A DNA stretch of 64,000 bases from Paenibacillus castaneae (GCF_002884445.1 NZ_KZ614144.1:5004094-5068093); one strand, 5' to 3'; positions 41,529-51,330 are shown, numbered from the stretch's first letter. Notes: a model not told the origin generated them from the sequence alone. Numbers and translations: made by a program.

Positions 41529-41846
41529 CTACTCGTAAATATAGGAGCAGCAGTAGTCTGTTACTTCAGAAACCTGAAGCTTGAACTTCGTATTCGCCGC
41601 CACTTTGAATTCGCCTTCGCCTTGAATGTGCAGCCACTCCGTCTCGCCTGGCAGCAGCACCTTCAAATCACCAGCCAAAATCTCCATAATTTCGATGCAG
41701 TCCGTTCCAAACTCATAATCGCCTGGCAGCATAATGCCAAGTGTTTTCTTCGTGCCGTCTGCGAATACGACAGCGTGGCTCGTTACTTTACCTTCAAAGT
41801 AAACGTTAGCCTTCTTGATGACCGTTACATTTTCGAATTGAGACAT
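41529..41846 (-). CDS. ppnP: pyrimidine/purine nucleoside phosphorylase
   Basis: A cupin-fold phosphorylase (YaiE/PpnP, formerly DUF1255) that splits nucleosides into base and ribose 1-phosphate. The 105-residue protein has VYFEGKVTSHAVVFADGTKK, LGIMLPGDYEFGT and the W-x-x-Y/I-type GEGEFKVAANTKFKLQV block. It lies 51 bp after tkt on the same strand, which links nucleoside ribose to the pentose phosphate pathway, though coupling is an inference. Confidence 0.92.
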   Translation of the reverse strand: MSQFENVTVIKKANVYFEGKVTSHAVVFADGTKKTLGIMLPGDYEFGTDCIEIMEILAGDLKVLLPGETEWLHIQGEGEFKVAANTKFKLQVSEVTDYCCSYIYE

Positions 41847-41897
41847 GGTTGAAGAATCCCCTTTATATATCGAATGCTGAGGCCAATACAGCCGTTA

Positions 41898-43916
41898 TTA
41901 CAGCAATGCTTTCACTTTGCTCACAACGTTCTCAACCGTAAAGCCATACTCTTGGATTACGCGGTCGCCAGGTGCAGATGCGCCGAAGCCGTCGATAGCA
42001 AGAATATCGCCTTGATCTCCTGTGTAACGTTCCCAACCGAATGGATGAGCCATTTCAATAGCTAGGCGAGCTTTAACTTCTGGAAGAATAACGGAATTTT
42101 TGTATTCCTTCGATTGCTTCTCGAATAGATCGAAGCTTGGCATGCTGACGACACGAACTGCAATGCCCTCTTCTGCCAATGCTTTCTGAGCTGCCACTGC
42201 AAGTTGTACTTCTGAGCCGGTAGCTAGAATTTGTGCTTGCGGTTTACCGTTTGCCGCATCGGATACAACGTATGCTCCGCGAGAAACTTTAGCATGAGTA
42301 TCTTCCAATGCGCCTTCTAGAATCGGCAGGTTCTGACGAGTCAACACAAGCGCTACTGGATTGCTTTGGTTCTTAACAGCATATGCCCATGCAGCGGATG
42401 TTTCGTTGGCATCAGCAGGACGGATAACAGTCAAACCAGGAATGATGCGGATCGAAGCAAGCTGCTCGATCGGCTCATGGGTAGGACCGTCTTCGCCGAC
42501 AGCAATACTGTCATGCGTCAACACATAAACAACTGGAAGCTTCATCAGTGCTGCAAGACGAACAGCAGGTCGCAGGTAGTCTGTGAATACAAAGAATGTG
42601 CCGCCGAATACTTTCAAGCCGCTGTGCAGGGCAATACCGTTCATTGCTGCTGCCATACCGAATTCACGAACGCCATAGTACAGGTTACGACCATCGTAGC
42701 TGCCCGGTTTAAATTGCTCCAAGCCTTTCAGATGCGTCATTGTTGAGCTTTCCAAGTCAGCGGAGCCACCGAAAATAGTTGGTACGTTTTTCGCTAGACC
42801 GTTAAGCGCGTTGCCTGAAGCTACGCGAGTCGATACAGGCTTGTCTTCTGTTGTGTAAACAGGAAGGTCTGCATCCCAGCCTTCAGGCAATGCCCCGGAA
42901 ATGGCACGCTCAAATTGAGCTGCAAGCTCAGGGAAAGCTGCTTTGTAAGCTGCGAAGGAAGCATCCCAAGCCGCATTTGCTTTCTCGCCGTTGCTTTTCA
43001 CTTCTGCGAAATGCGAACGAACCTCGTCCGGCACGTGGAACTGAAGATCCTCGGACCAGCCGTAAGCTTGCTTCGTCAATTTTGTTTCTTCAGCGCCAAG
43101 CGGTGATCCGTGAGGTCCAGCGTGACCGCCCTTGCCGCCTTTGTTCGGGCTGCCATAGCCGATAACTGTTTTCACTTCGATCAATGTCGGTTTGGATAGA
43201 TCTGCTTGTGCTTCAGCAACTGCTTTAGCTAGTGCATCAAGATCGTTTCCGTCTTCAACGCGAAGCACTTGCCAGCCGTAGCCTTCAAAACGTTTTTGAA
43301 CACTTTCCGAATAAGAAAGATCCAAAGCTCCGTCTAGCGAGATGTCGTTGGAATCATAAAGAACGACAAGCTTGCCAAGCTTCAAGTGGCCTGCGAAGGA
43401 AGCAGCCTCGTGAGAGATACCTTCCATCAAGTCGCCATCGCCGCAAATGGAGTATGTGAAGTGGTTAATGATGTCATGTCCTTCTTTATTATAAGTCGCA
43501 GCAAGTTGTGCTTCTGCGATAGCCATACCAACTGCCATTGCAATACCTTGTCCAAGCGGACCAGTTGTAGCGTCAACACCAGCTGTATGACCGAACTCCG
43601 GGTGACCAGGAGTCAGGGAGCCCCATTGACGGAAGCTTTTCAGCTCTTCAAGCGGCAGGTCATAACCAGATAGGTGAAGCAAGCTGTAAAGCAGCATCGA
43701 GCCGTGGCCAGCAGATAGCACGAAGCGGTCACGGTTAATCCATGTTGGATTGGATGGGTTGTGGGTCATGTTTTTCGCAAACAGCTGATAGCCCATTGGA
43801 GCAGCGCCCATAGGCATACCAGGGTGACCTGATTTGGCTTTCTCAATAGCATCAATTGCAAGTGTACGGATGGTATCAATCGAAAGCTGGTCAATTGATT
43901 TCTGTGTAACAGTCAT
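41898..43916 (-). CDS. tkt: transketolase
   Basis: A thiamine-diphosphate enzyme of the pentose phosphate pathway, 672 residues. Seen: GHPGMPMGAAPMGY (substrate His), the TDP motif CGDGDLMEGISHEAASF, GGHAGPHGSPLG, and the second domain with YGVREFGMAAAMNGIALH and THDSIAVGEDGPTHEP. AGGAGG precedes the ATG. It is the full family length. ppnP follows 51 bp downstream on the same strand. Confidence 0.97.
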   Translation of the reverse strand: MTVTQKSIDQLSIDTIRTLAIDAIEKAKSGHPGMPMGAAPMGYQLFAKNMTHNPSNPTWINRDRFVLSAGHGSMLLYSLLHLSGYDLPLEELKSFRQWGSLTPGHPEFGHTAGVDATTGPLGQGIAMAVGMAIAEAQLAATYNKEGHDIINHFTYSICGDGDLMEGISHEAASFAGHLKLGKLVVLYDSNDISLDGALDLSYSESVQKRFEGYGWQVLRVEDGNDLDALAKAVAEAQADLSKPTLIEVKTVIGYGSPNKGGKGGHAGPHGSPLGAEETKLTKQAYGWSEDLQFHVPDEVRSHFAEVKSNGEKANAAWDASFAAYKAAFPELAAQFERAISGALPEGWDADLPVYTTEDKPVSTRVASGNALNGLAKNVPTIFGGSADLESSTMTHLKGLEQFKPGSYDGRNLYYGVREFGMAAAMNGIALHSGLKVFGGTFFVFTDYLRPAVRLAALMKLPVVYVLTHDSIAVGEDGPTHEPIEQLASIRIIPGLTVIRPADANETSAAWAYAVKNQSNPVALVLTRQNLPILEGALEDTHAKVSRGAYVVSDAANGKPQAQILATGSEVQLAVAAQKALAEEGIAVRVVSMPSFDLFEKQSKEYKNSVILPEVKARLAIEMAHPFGWERYTGDQGDILAIDGFGASAPGDRVIQEYGFTVENVVSKVKALL

Positions 43917-44075
43917 TCCAATTCCTCCTGTAGTCTAATCTCTTTCACATTCGTCTCGTTATGTGATTTATTTATAACGATATCGTCTTACCAGTACGCA
44001 ATAACTTTGAATATTGTATCATTCTGAATGCTTGTTTGCCATCTTAAATAAGCAAGTATTTGCATAAAGATGCAG

Positions 44076-44975
44076 TTAGTTGAATACGACTGTCTTATTC
44101 TGGTGCACAAGCACTCGATCCTCGATATGCCATTTTACTGCGCGCGCCAAAACAACTCGTTCTATTGTACGTCCAATCCGCTTCAAATCATCCACATTGT
44201 CGCGATGGCTTACGCGCTGAACGTCCTGCTCGATAATAGGTCCGCCATCAAGCTCCTCTGTCACATAATGCGCGGTAGCCCCGATGATCTTCACACCGCG
44301 GTTATAAGCTTGCGCATACGGCTTGCCTCCCACGAATGCGGGAAGGAAGGAATGGTGGATGTTAATGATCCGATTCGGGAAATGCTCAATAAACTTCGGC
44401 GAAATGATCTGCATGTAGCGGGCTAAAACAATAATGTCCGCTTTATCTGCAACAACCTCCATCTGCTTCTGTTCTGCTTCTTCCTTCGTGCTTGCTGTAA
44501 CCGGAATATGGTGGTATTCAAGGCCAAATGACTCCACAAGCTCGCGCATGTCCGGATGATTGCTAATAACCATCGAAATATCCGCATCCAGATCGCCAGC
44601 TTTCCACTGCCATAGAAGCTCAAGCAGGCAATGGTCTTCCTTGGATACAAAAATAGCTAGGCGCTTCTTGCGGCTTGCACGAAATGTATGCCACTTCATA
44701 TCGAAGCGATCGGCCACTCTGGCGAAATCCTCCACCAGCACGGGAAGCTCCTTTTCCATATCTTGCAAATCGAACTCGAAACGGATAAAAAACATGCCTC
44801 CTTCCGGATCCATTGTATATTGATCCGATTGGACAATGTTTGCTCCATGCTCGTACAAGAAATGGGATACAGCCGCTACAATGCCTGGACGGTCCGGGCA
44901 GGAAATCAGCATGCGCGCACGGCCGCTGTTTATGCTTGCTCGCGTATTGGCTAGCGAGTTAAATTGTGATGACAT
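44076..44975 (-). CDS. purU: formyltetrahydrofolate deformylase
   Basis: PurU releases formate from 10-formyl-THF, balancing one-carbon units. The N-terminal ACT domain (RMLISCPDRPGIVAAVSHFL to about 90) precedes a formyltransferase-like domain with VLARYMQIIS, IINIHHSFLPAF and ATAHYVTEELDGGPIIEQD, the latter two giving the catalytic His and Asp. The start is either the ATG at 44975 or the TTG at 44984; both stand at acceptable distance from AAGGAAGGAAG. It lies 32 bp downstream of the endonuclease IV gene on the same strand. Confidence 0.94.
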   Translation of the reverse strand: MSSQFNSLANTRASINSGRARMLISCPDRPGIVAAVSHFLYEHGANIVQSDQYTMDPEGGMFFIRFEFDLQDMEKELPVLVEDFARVADRFDMKWHTFRASRKKRLAIFVSKEDHCLLELLWQWKAGDLDADISMVISNHPDMRELVESFGLEYHHIPVTASTKEEAEQKQMEVVADKADIIVLARYMQIISPKFIEHFPNRIINIHHSFLPAFVGGKPYAQAYNRGVKIIGATAHYVTEELDGGPIIEQDVQRVSHRDNVDDLKRIGRTIERVVLARAVKWHIEDRVLVHQNKTVVFN

Positions 44976-45007
44976 GAATTTCAAACTTCCTTCCTTTTGA
45001 CTATATA

Positions 45008-46138
45008 CTAGACGTTCGAGAGCAGTTGTTTACCCGCAAACCAAGCAATAATACGTTGATTAATTTGCTCCTCTGTCAGAGTGCTTGGCAAAGGTTCACC
45101 TGCGACAATGAGGTCGTACAGACGTTCCATCGGCTCGCGAGGGTCTGCTTTTTTCGCTTTCGCGTCATTTTTAAGCAATTCCCATGTGGAAAGCACGAAT
45201 ACGGTTGGATCAATTTCTTGCTTTCCAAAAAAGTGATGCAAGCGCTCCACATCATCGAAGAACGATTCACCAAAGCGATTACGCGCATTGCCGCTAAGCA
45301 AAGCGATCTCCGCTTCATACATAGGACGCTCTGTCTTCGCATCCTTGCCAATCCAAGGCGTCTCAAGAATGAACGGACGCCCTTTGAGTGCATCATGGTG
45401 TACGATAGAAGATATAGCCTCATGTCCGAGACAGCCAGCACCTATTGGAGCGTGTCTGTCCTTGCCCGCTCCGCGTACGTTTTTACTGTCATTCACGTGA
45501 ACGACGGCTACACGGTCTAATCCAACTATCCGATCGAACTGCTCCAGCACACCGTCCAAGTCATTAATCAAATCATATCCTGCATCATGCATATGGCAGG
45601 TGTCCATACATACCGTCAGCCGGTCATTTGCTTGTACCTTGTCAATAATGGCTGCGATCTCCTCGAAGCTGCGGCCGATTTCCGTCCCTTTACCAGCCAT
45701 TGTCTCCAGCGCAATGTTGACATTCGTTTCCTTAGTGCCTTCAAGAACTTCATTTAAGCCCTCTGCGATACGTGCAATGCCATATTCTGCATCTTTGTCC
45801 GTATAGGCGCCAGGATGTAAGACAATATTACGAACACCGATATAATCGGTTCTGCGAATCTCTTCTTGAAGAAAAGATACTGCCAGCTCGAATGTAGAAT
45901 CCTTGTATGAGCCTAAATTCACAATATAGGGAGCATGCACGACAATCTCATTCATGCCCATTTGCTCCATTAGTGCTTTTCCTTCTTCAATATATAGCGT
46001 ATCTATCGGTTTCCTTCTAGTGTTCTGTGGTGCGCCTGTGTAGATCATAAATGTACCTGAGCCGTATGCAGCTGCTTCGGTAGCGGCAGAAAGCAGCCCC
46101 TTGTCCGAAAATGATACGTGGGAACCTATTTTTAACAT
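45008..46138 (-). CDS. nfo: endonuclease IV (AP endonuclease) with extra C-terminal domain
   Basis: A zinc-dependent apurinic/apyrimidinic endonuclease for base excision repair. The TIM-barrel core covers residues 1-284: GSHVSFSDKGL, HAPY (His69), VLHPGA, ALETMAGKG (Glu), MDTCHMHDAGYD, VHVNDSKN, DRHAPIGAG and FILETPW all match the nine-ligand metal site. The 92 residues after that (RNRFGESFFDDVERLHHFFG to the end) exceed the usual 280-300 length and resemble nothing known to me. The ATG follows GGGGCGAAATCTTT, a modest site. Confidence 0.93.
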   Translation of the reverse strand: MLKIGSHVSFSDKGLLSAATEAAAYGSGTFMIYTGAPQNTRRKPIDTLYIEEGKALMEQMGMNEIVVHAPYIVNLGSYKDSTFELAVSFLQEEIRRTDYIGVRNIVLHPGAYTDKDAEYGIARIAEGLNEVLEGTKETNVNIALETMAGKGTEIGRSFEEIAAIIDKVQANDRLTVCMDTCHMHDAGYDLINDLDGVLEQFDRIVGLDRVAVVHVNDSKNVRGAGKDRHAPIGAGCLGHEAISSIVHHDALKGRPFILETPWIGKDAKTERPMYEAEIALLSGNARNRFGESFFDDVERLHHFFGKQEIDPTVFVLSTWELLKNDAKAKKADPREPMERLYDLIVAGEPLPSTLTEEQINQRIIAWFAGKQLLSNV

Positions 46139-46239
46139 AAAGATTTCGCCCCTTTCGGTTGATCAAACCTTATTTTACAAGGAATGTCGAAATAAATCTA
46201 GGAATACGGTATAATTCATTATTGAGGTGAAAGACACTT

Positions 46240-46677
46240 ATGAAGGCAACGCCTGATTGGTTCATGTATTTTATCGTTTTCTGGGCAATTGTCATGGTGA
46301 TTGCGATGTCAATTGGCGGTTTTTTCATGTTTCGAAAATTTCTCAAGGTGCTTCCAATGCGGGACGGCAAGTCCAAGCTTGATTGGCAAAACTACTGGGT
46401 AGATCGGAGCCGCAGCATGTGGAGCGATGAATCCAAAGAGCTGCTAGACAAGCTTGTCTCGCCGGTGCCAAGCGCTTTTCGCGATATAGCTAAACATTCT
46501 ATTGCAGCCAAGATCGGCCAAGTGGCGATTGAACACGGCTCTTCGACTGTCACGCGTGAGCACTGCATTGAAGGCTACATAAGAGCTACACCAAAACGTG
46601 ATTACCGAAGCCTTGTCACCTTCCTTGATCGTCAAGGAATAGACTACGGTCCCTATAAGCATCTACTTAATAAATGA
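46240..46677 (+). CDS. DUF2621-like membrane-anchored protein
   Basis: This 145-residue protein has one N-terminal membrane span (WFMYFIVFWAIVMVIAMSIG) and a soluble C-terminal part with a short helical domain similar to the PCP_red motif (VPSAFRDIAKHSIAAKIGQVA followed by VTREHCIEGYIRATP). It resembles B. subtilis YneK. Function unknown. GAGGTGA precedes the ATG. A perfect inverted repeat starts at its stop codon. Confidence 0.78.
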   Translation: MKATPDWFMYFIVFWAIVMVIAMSIGGFFMFRKFLKVLPMRDGKSKLDWQNYWVDRSRSMWSDESKELLDKLVSPVPSAFRDIAKHSIAAKIGQVAIEHGSSTVTREHCIEGYIRATPKRDYRSLVTFLDRQGIDYGPYKHLLNK

Positions 46678-46710
46678 GTTTAAGCCGCCTAGCGCTGCTT
46701 AAACTCATTT
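46672..46710 (+). terminator. terminator overlapping a stop codon
   Basis: AAATGAGTTTAAGC (46672-46685) and GCTTAAACTCATTT (46697-46710) are perfect complements; the stop TGA at 46675 is inside the left arm. Confidence 0.7.
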
Positions 46711-46825
46711 ATACTTTGTTGTCGCTTGGCGCCACTGCTGCGTCAGCGCTTCACATTTCGGTTAAATATAATTGTAACCATTCTCGTTCCCATTTCGTTA
46801 TATCCTATAGGAGGTGGTTCTATTG

Positions 46826-47308
46826 ATGAACTCATCGAAGCAAAGAAGAAGCAAAAAAACAGCGACAGCAGGAGCAATTCTTCTAGCTGTAATGCTAGCC
46901 GCATCAGCTTGCGGCAGCTCGAACACGACAAACGGCGTCGTTGAAAATCCAGGAACAATTACTGAAGGGCCCGTTGTTGATGAATTACCTAACGAAAGCG
47001 GCGTGATAGAGCCTGATATCTCGTCTCCTGAGCCTACACCTGATTCCAGCAATAATGTTGGCTCTGAGAAACCAGAGACGGATAAAGCCATTGTCGCAGA
47101 AGGCACTTATATAGGCTTATCTGACTCACATTCTATCGAAATCGAAACGGCGACCGATACTATTCCTCTTCAAATAACAGAAGAACAAGCAGCGACATTG
47201 GACAGTTTCGAATCTGGTGCGAAAGTTAAATTCGAATATACAGAAAAAGCTATAGAAGGCGAAACTAATCTGAAGCAAAATTGGCTTACGAAAATCGAAA
47301 AATTGTAA
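46826..47308 (+). CDS. hypothetical lipoprotein
   Basis: A 160-residue exported lipoprotein. After a basic N-terminus, the signal AILLAVMLAASAC gives the lipobox with Cys at about residue 29. A long acidic, Pro/Ser/Glu-rich linker (GSSNTTNGVVENPG to KPETDK) leads to a small beta domain with GTYIGLSDSHSIEIE and KVKFEYTEK. No function is known. GGAGG lies 11 bases before the ATG; a TTG directly before it would be eight bases away. yfhF follows 29 bp downstream. Confidence 0.78.
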   Translation: MNSSKQRRSKKTATAGAILLAVMLAASACGSSNTTNGVVENPGTITEGPVVDELPNESGVIEPDISSPEPTPDSSNNVGSEKPETDKAIVAEGTYIGLSDSHSIEIETATDTIPLQITEEQAATLDSFESGAKVKFEYTEKAIEGETNLKQNWLTKIEKL

Positions 47309-47337
47309 TACATGTGTAAGAGGAAGGAGCGAGGCGT

Positions 47338-48240
47338 ATGCGGGTTGCGATTACTGGGGGAACAGGCTTTATCGGGAGTGCGCTGACAAAGGCATTGCTT
47401 GCGAGAAATGATGAGGTATGGATTATTTCTCGCCACAGCCCCAAGGAGCGTTCCGAGCAAGCCGGTCTGCATCGAGTTACATGGGTGGAGCTGTCCGTTA
47501 ATCCATCTTTACTGGATGGGATTGATGTGATTGTCAATCTCGCTGGAGAATCTATTAACCAGCGATGGACGAACGCTGCGAAGCAGCGTGTGCTAAATTC
47601 AAGACTGACAGCAGCAGCCCATATCGCCGAGCTTCTTCAATCTCTTCAGAATAAACCGAGGCTCGTTATTAATGCTTCGGGCATTTCCGCTTATGGCATT
47701 TCGGAGAATGGCCTATTTGATGAAACGAGCCCGACTGCCGTTACTGACTTTCTATCGGATGTTGTGCAAAAATGGGAGCAAGCTGCTGATGCGATTCAAG
47801 CTGAGCGGCTTGTTAAGCTGAGAGTCGGTGTCGTACTGGACAATAAGGGCGGCGCTTTCCCGTTAATGGCCATGCCCTACCGCCTATTCGGCGGCGGCAG
47901 AATCGGCAGCGGAAAGCAATGGCTGTCTTGGATTCATCTCCAAGACATGGTCCGGTTAATCCTGTTCATTATCGACAATGAGCATATAAGCGGTCCAGTC
48001 AACGCATCTTCTCCAGAGCCAGTTACGAATCAAACGTTTGGCAAAGCCATTGGCAAAGCTATGGGAAGGCCGCATTGGTTTCCTGTGCCGGCATTTCTTA
48101 TGCGGACATTATTCGGAGAGATGTCAACGCTGCTGCTTGATGGGCAGCGAGCGATTCCGCGCAAAGCGCTCGATAACGGATTTACTTTCCTTTACCCAAC
48201 CGTGGACAGCGCCATGCAAGAGCTTTTAGGCCCCAAATAA
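47338..48240 (+). CDS. yfhF: TIGR01777 family NAD-dependent epimerase-like protein
   Basis: A 300-residue extended-SDR protein. GGTGFIGSALTKAL binds the cofactor; NLAGESINQRWTNAAKQRVL and SRLTAAAHIAELL are hallmarks of the TIGR01777/YfhF subgroup, as is SWIHLQDMVRLILF. The C-terminal DUF1731-like segment (GRPHWFPVPAFLMRTLFGEM) is present. Its reaction is unknown. AGGAAGGAG precedes the ATG. It converges with the FHA gene, 9 bp away. Confidence 0.9.
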   Translation: MRVAITGGTGFIGSALTKALLARNDEVWIISRHSPKERSEQAGLHRVTWVELSVNPSLLDGIDVIVNLAGESINQRWTNAAKQRVLNSRLTAAAHIAELLQSLQNKPRLVINASGISAYGISENGLFDETSPTAVTDFLSDVVQKWEQAADAIQAERLVKLRVGVVLDNKGGAFPLMAMPYRLFGGGRIGSGKQWLSWIHLQDMVRLILFIIDNEHISGPVNASSPEPVTNQTFGKAIGKAMGRPHWFPVPAFLMRTLFGEMSTLLLDGQRAIPRKALDNGFTFLYPTVDSAMQELLGPK

Positions 48241-48249
48241 TGATTAGCC

Positions 48250-49779
48250 TCAGCTTGACCTCAGCTCGTATTTAGGTCCATCTACGCCTGCTAAATGGAT
48301 AATGTCACCCATCGCAAGGTTATAGGACTTGTATGGAATCATTGTTTTTCCATTCAGCAGGCTCCCATTTCTTGACCCCAAATCCTTCGCTTTATGCTCA
48401 CCATTGGAATGTTCGATCTCCAAATGAATTCGCGAAACACCATTAGCCTGATCGGCATAGCTTACCTGCTCACCTGTTCTGCCTATTTTGAAGCAATCCT
48501 GTTCCAAAAGCTCGATTCTCGTCTCTTGGCCCTCCCAGCATCTTTGCAGCCAAGCTGTTCCCTTACTCGTTCCCTCCAGCTCCTGTTTTCTCCCAAGCAG
48601 CACGGTTGGCTCCGCAGCTGGCATGACAAAATTAGCTGCTGCGACATGCATGGAAGGCAGGGTAGACAAGGAAGACAGCCTAAACTCATCCTCATTCAGC
48701 TTTCCATCACTTATTTGATTTGCCTCATTAGATTCAATCTCTTCGTACATGTTGTAGTGCTGCTTAGGGAACGTTTCGGAATGAAACGGCTTTTGTTCGT
48801 TTTCTATTGAATCCTCTTCTGAAGCAGTATGCTTCCCTGTTCCTTTTCTCCATATAAACAGAAGCGCCGCTAATAGCAGCAGCGTTATGCCTGCACTAAT
48901 AAGAAGCGTATGACGAGCTGCCTCTGCCAAATAAATAAAACGCCATACACAAGCAATCATAACGAAAAGAACCGCCGTAAATATCCAATTGCGCTTAACG
49001 TCCCGTTCTTCTTCATCCAGCTCGTCTACAAATGGAATGTCTGCCAATGTTCTGTGTACGGCAATCACTTCATCTGATGGGGCTGGAGGAGAGAAGTTCT
49101 GAATCGAAGGCTGAATGCGCGACGTACTTCTTGGCATGGGTTCCAAATTCTGCTTTTGTGTGAGGTCTAATAATGACTCCTCCAATCGTGGTGATTGCAG
49201 CGGCTCATCCCCGCCTATCAAATCCAGAAGCGTCTCCCGCAGCTCTACCAACGGCCATTTCTTTCCTGTAAGATGCTGCAAAACTCGCTTTAAGCCATCC
49301 CCGTCAATTTGATCGATATAGGAAGTAAAGCGTACGATAAGCGATAAAAGGTCTTCAGCACCCAGCGCGGACTCTCCGCTAACCTTTTTCATAGGAATGT
49401 ACGCAAGCCGAATATCATGAAGCTGTTCACCAATAAATATGAATTTCTCATCAAGCAAGCAGCCTTCGGGGCGAAGCATATAATGCTTGCACTCGTTCAG
49501 GGCATCCGTTACCCCCAATAAGAGCATATAATATTGCTTCATCGCAAGAGGCTGCTGCTGCAGGCGATGCAAGAGCATTTTCTTTCCCGTGAGCGTATAA
49601 CGAAATGTGACTTCTCCATCCAGTTCAAACCAGTCTAGAGGCAATAAATAAGGGATGGTTTGGCTGTGCAGCATATTAAGCTCTATTTCATCGAGTTCGT
49701 TTCTATAAATCCCTTGCTCTCTGCCTATTGTCATTTCATGCTCCCGATTCATTGAAAAATCAATTCGATAATTTTGCAT
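48250..49779 (-). CDS. DUF6382-like membrane protein with C-terminal FHA domain (Tad locus)
   Basis: A 509-residue protein, last in the Tad operon. Residues 1-200 form the uncharacterised DUF6382-type region (PYLLPLDWFELDGEVTFRYT). Two hydrophobic segments follow (about 258-278 and 288-308). The C-terminus is a forkhead-associated domain: FKIGRTGEQ, GVSRIHLEI and LGSRNGSLLNGK carry the phosphothreonine-binding Arg, Ser/His and Asn. This suggests that a Ser/Thr kinase signal is read by the pilus machinery. A kinase gene is not in this window. The ATG follows AAAGGAG. Confidence 0.82.
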   Translation of the reverse strand: MQNYRIDFSMNREHEMTIGREQGIYRNELDEIELNMLHSQTIPYLLPLDWFELDGEVTFRYTLTGKKMLLHRLQQQPLAMKQYYMLLLGVTDALNECKHYMLRPEGCLLDEKFIFIGEQLHDIRLAYIPMKKVSGESALGAEDLLSLIVRFTSYIDQIDGDGLKRVLQHLTGKKWPLVELRETLLDLIGGDEPLQSPRLEESLLDLTQKQNLEPMPRSTSRIQPSIQNFSPPAPSDEVIAVHRTLADIPFVDELDEEERDVKRNWIFTAVLFVMIACVWRFIYLAEAARHTLLISAGITLLLLAALLFIWRKGTGKHTASEEDSIENEQKPFHSETFPKQHYNMYEEIESNEANQISDGKLNEDEFRLSSLSTLPSMHVAAANFVMPAAEPTVLLGRKQELEGTSKGTAWLQRCWEGQETRIELLEQDCFKIGRTGEQVSYADQANGVSRIHLEIEHSNGEHKAKDLGSRNGSLLNGKTMIPYKSYNLAMGDIIHLAGVDGPKYELRSS

Positions 49780-49807
49780 TTTACTATTCTCCTTTCCAAT
49801 TAGCTTT

Positions 49808-50320
49808 TTAGCTGATCATAGACCATACCGTAACAGCAGCAGGAGCAACAGCCAGCATAAAGGGGAACTTCTTTCCTGCCTCAGCCCACTGCAGCCATTG
49901 CTTTCTTCTCCAGCTTGCTGCGGGAATAAGCATGGCTATAAAACCAGCTGCTGCTCTTTTGCCAAAGGATCGATTAGCAATGACGAGACAGACACCGATT
50001 AATCCAGCGTACAAAATAGCATAGAGCATCAGCTCCAGTACGACCCCCATGCCTACCCACGCCCCTAGCGCTCCAAACAGCTTGACGTCACCTGCTCCTA
50101 TTCCCTTCGCAAGATGAAGCAGAAGCAGAGGTATGAACCCGGCGGCTGTACCAGCCGCTGCTGCAGCTGCGCCGCTCATTCCGTCAATAATGATATGGTA
50201 GATGATTGCGGCTGCGAAGAAGTTCACTGTTAGACGATTGGGAATAATTTGCGATTTCACGTCCGTAATAAAGGCTAGTACTAGCAATAAGGCCGCTGCT
50301 CCTATTTGAATAACATCCAT
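49808..50320 (-). CDS. tadV: A24 prepilin peptidase, TadV/CpaA type
   Basis: A 170-residue membrane aspartic protease that cleaves the leader of the Flp-type pilins and pseudopilins. It has the two catalytic Asp motifs: FITDVKSQIIPNRLT in the first loop and GAGDVKLFGALG (GxGD) later, with five or six spans. Compared with PilD-type enzymes it lacks the N-terminal methylase domain, as in Tad systems. It lies 41 bp after the upstream TadE-like gene. Confidence 0.92.
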   Translation of the reverse strand: MDVIQIGAAALLLVLAFITDVKSQIIPNRLTVNFFAAAIIYHIIIDGMSGAAAAAAGTAAGFIPLLLLHLAKGIGAGDVKLFGALGAWVGMGVVLELMLYAILYAGLIGVCLVIANRSFGKRAAAGFIAMLIPAASWRRKQWLQWAEAGKKFPFMLAVAPAAVTVWSMIS

Positions 50321-50361
50321 CCCGATTCCTAATCTCCTTTCCTGACTGCATCTAATGCTCT

Positions 50362-51330
50362 TTATGGACTGCTCCCGATCTTCTCAACTGCGAAATGCAT
50401 CGAAACATAATGATCCTGTCTTGCAGACTCCGAAGCCGTAAATTCCCATATGCCAGGTGTTGTATTACCTGATACATGCCATGTCCACTGTACATATCCA
50501 TTTGCATCTGCAACCGCTTCTCCAAGATGCTTTGCTTTACTTGAACCGCTTTTATATGTAACCGCAAGCGAAATTGCAGCGCCTGGCGCCGTCTTAACAA
50601 TGACGGTAGCTTTCCTGCCTGGCCGAATCGGCGTTGGCTCTATGGATACTACCTGTAATGGAATGGCATCAGAAATATGGTTATCCCCATATCTTGCAGG
50701 AAGTGCATCGCTTATCCATACTCGCTCTGCCGCCTGTTCTATAAGTACAATTGGTTTTCCGTAAAAGGGAAGCTTTAGCGGAAACTCATATTCGACCGAA
50801 ATGCTCAAATAAGGCTCGTTTGTCTTATATAAATCCGGGAGCGTTAACCACTTCAGCCTTATCCGTTCTGAATCAAGAATAGCTTCATCGGAAAATTCTC
50901 TAATCAAAGGCTCGACAACCGACCTGCCTAATTCTGTCGCAGCTAAATTTTGCAGAGGCCGAAAATCCCCCCGCAGCGCGGAAGACACTAACGTACCCGC
51001 TGGGAAAGGCAGCCATTCGGCTGCTTCCGCTGCAACCTCACTCCAGGGAGATAACGGAGCTTCCGGCTTCGCTTCCGGCGTATTGCTCGACTTCATCTGC
51101 TGCCATGCCAAATCTGCGGGATGAATATGAGCAGCTATTTGTCTGACCGTTTGGGAGGCGGCTGAATGAAGGGCCATCTGCACGGCGCATAGACGAATCA
51201 GCATCACAAATACAAGGAGCACCATAATAATCAACGGCATAACTAAAGCAGCCTCTACTACAATCGATCCTTGTTCATTCGCTTGTCGTCTATGTTCAAT
51301 AGGACAAGCCAATGGTTTGTGTCGTCTCAT
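50362..51330 (-). CDS. TadE-like pseudopilin with large C-terminal domain
   Basis: A 322-residue exported minor pilin. The N-terminal NEQGSIVVEAALVMPLIIMV has the glycine before a hydrophobic helix and the Glu five residues later expected of a TadE-type prepilin. The following 270 residues are an exported domain ending in a beta-sandwich-like module (GNTTPGIWEFTASESAR). The ATG at 51330 overlaps the end of the upstream TadG-like gene by 35 bp; a TTG at 51345 closer to the AAGGAAAGG site is an alternative. TadV should process it. Confidence 0.78.
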   Translation of the reverse strand: MRRHKPLACPIEHRRQANEQGSIVVEAALVMPLIIMVLLVFVMLIRLCAVQMALHSAASQTVRQIAAHIHPADLAWQQMKSSNTPEAKPEAPLSPWSEVAAEAAEWLPFPAGTLVSSALRGDFRPLQNLAATELGRSVVEPLIREFSDEAILDSERIRLKWLTLPDLYKTNEPYLSISVEYEFPLKLPFYGKPIVLIEQAAERVWISDALPARYGDNHISDAIPLQVVSIEPTPIRPGRKATVIVKTAPGAAISLAVTYKSGSSKAKHLGEAVADANGYVQWTWHVSGNTTPGIWEFTASESARQDHYVSMHFAVEKIGSSP

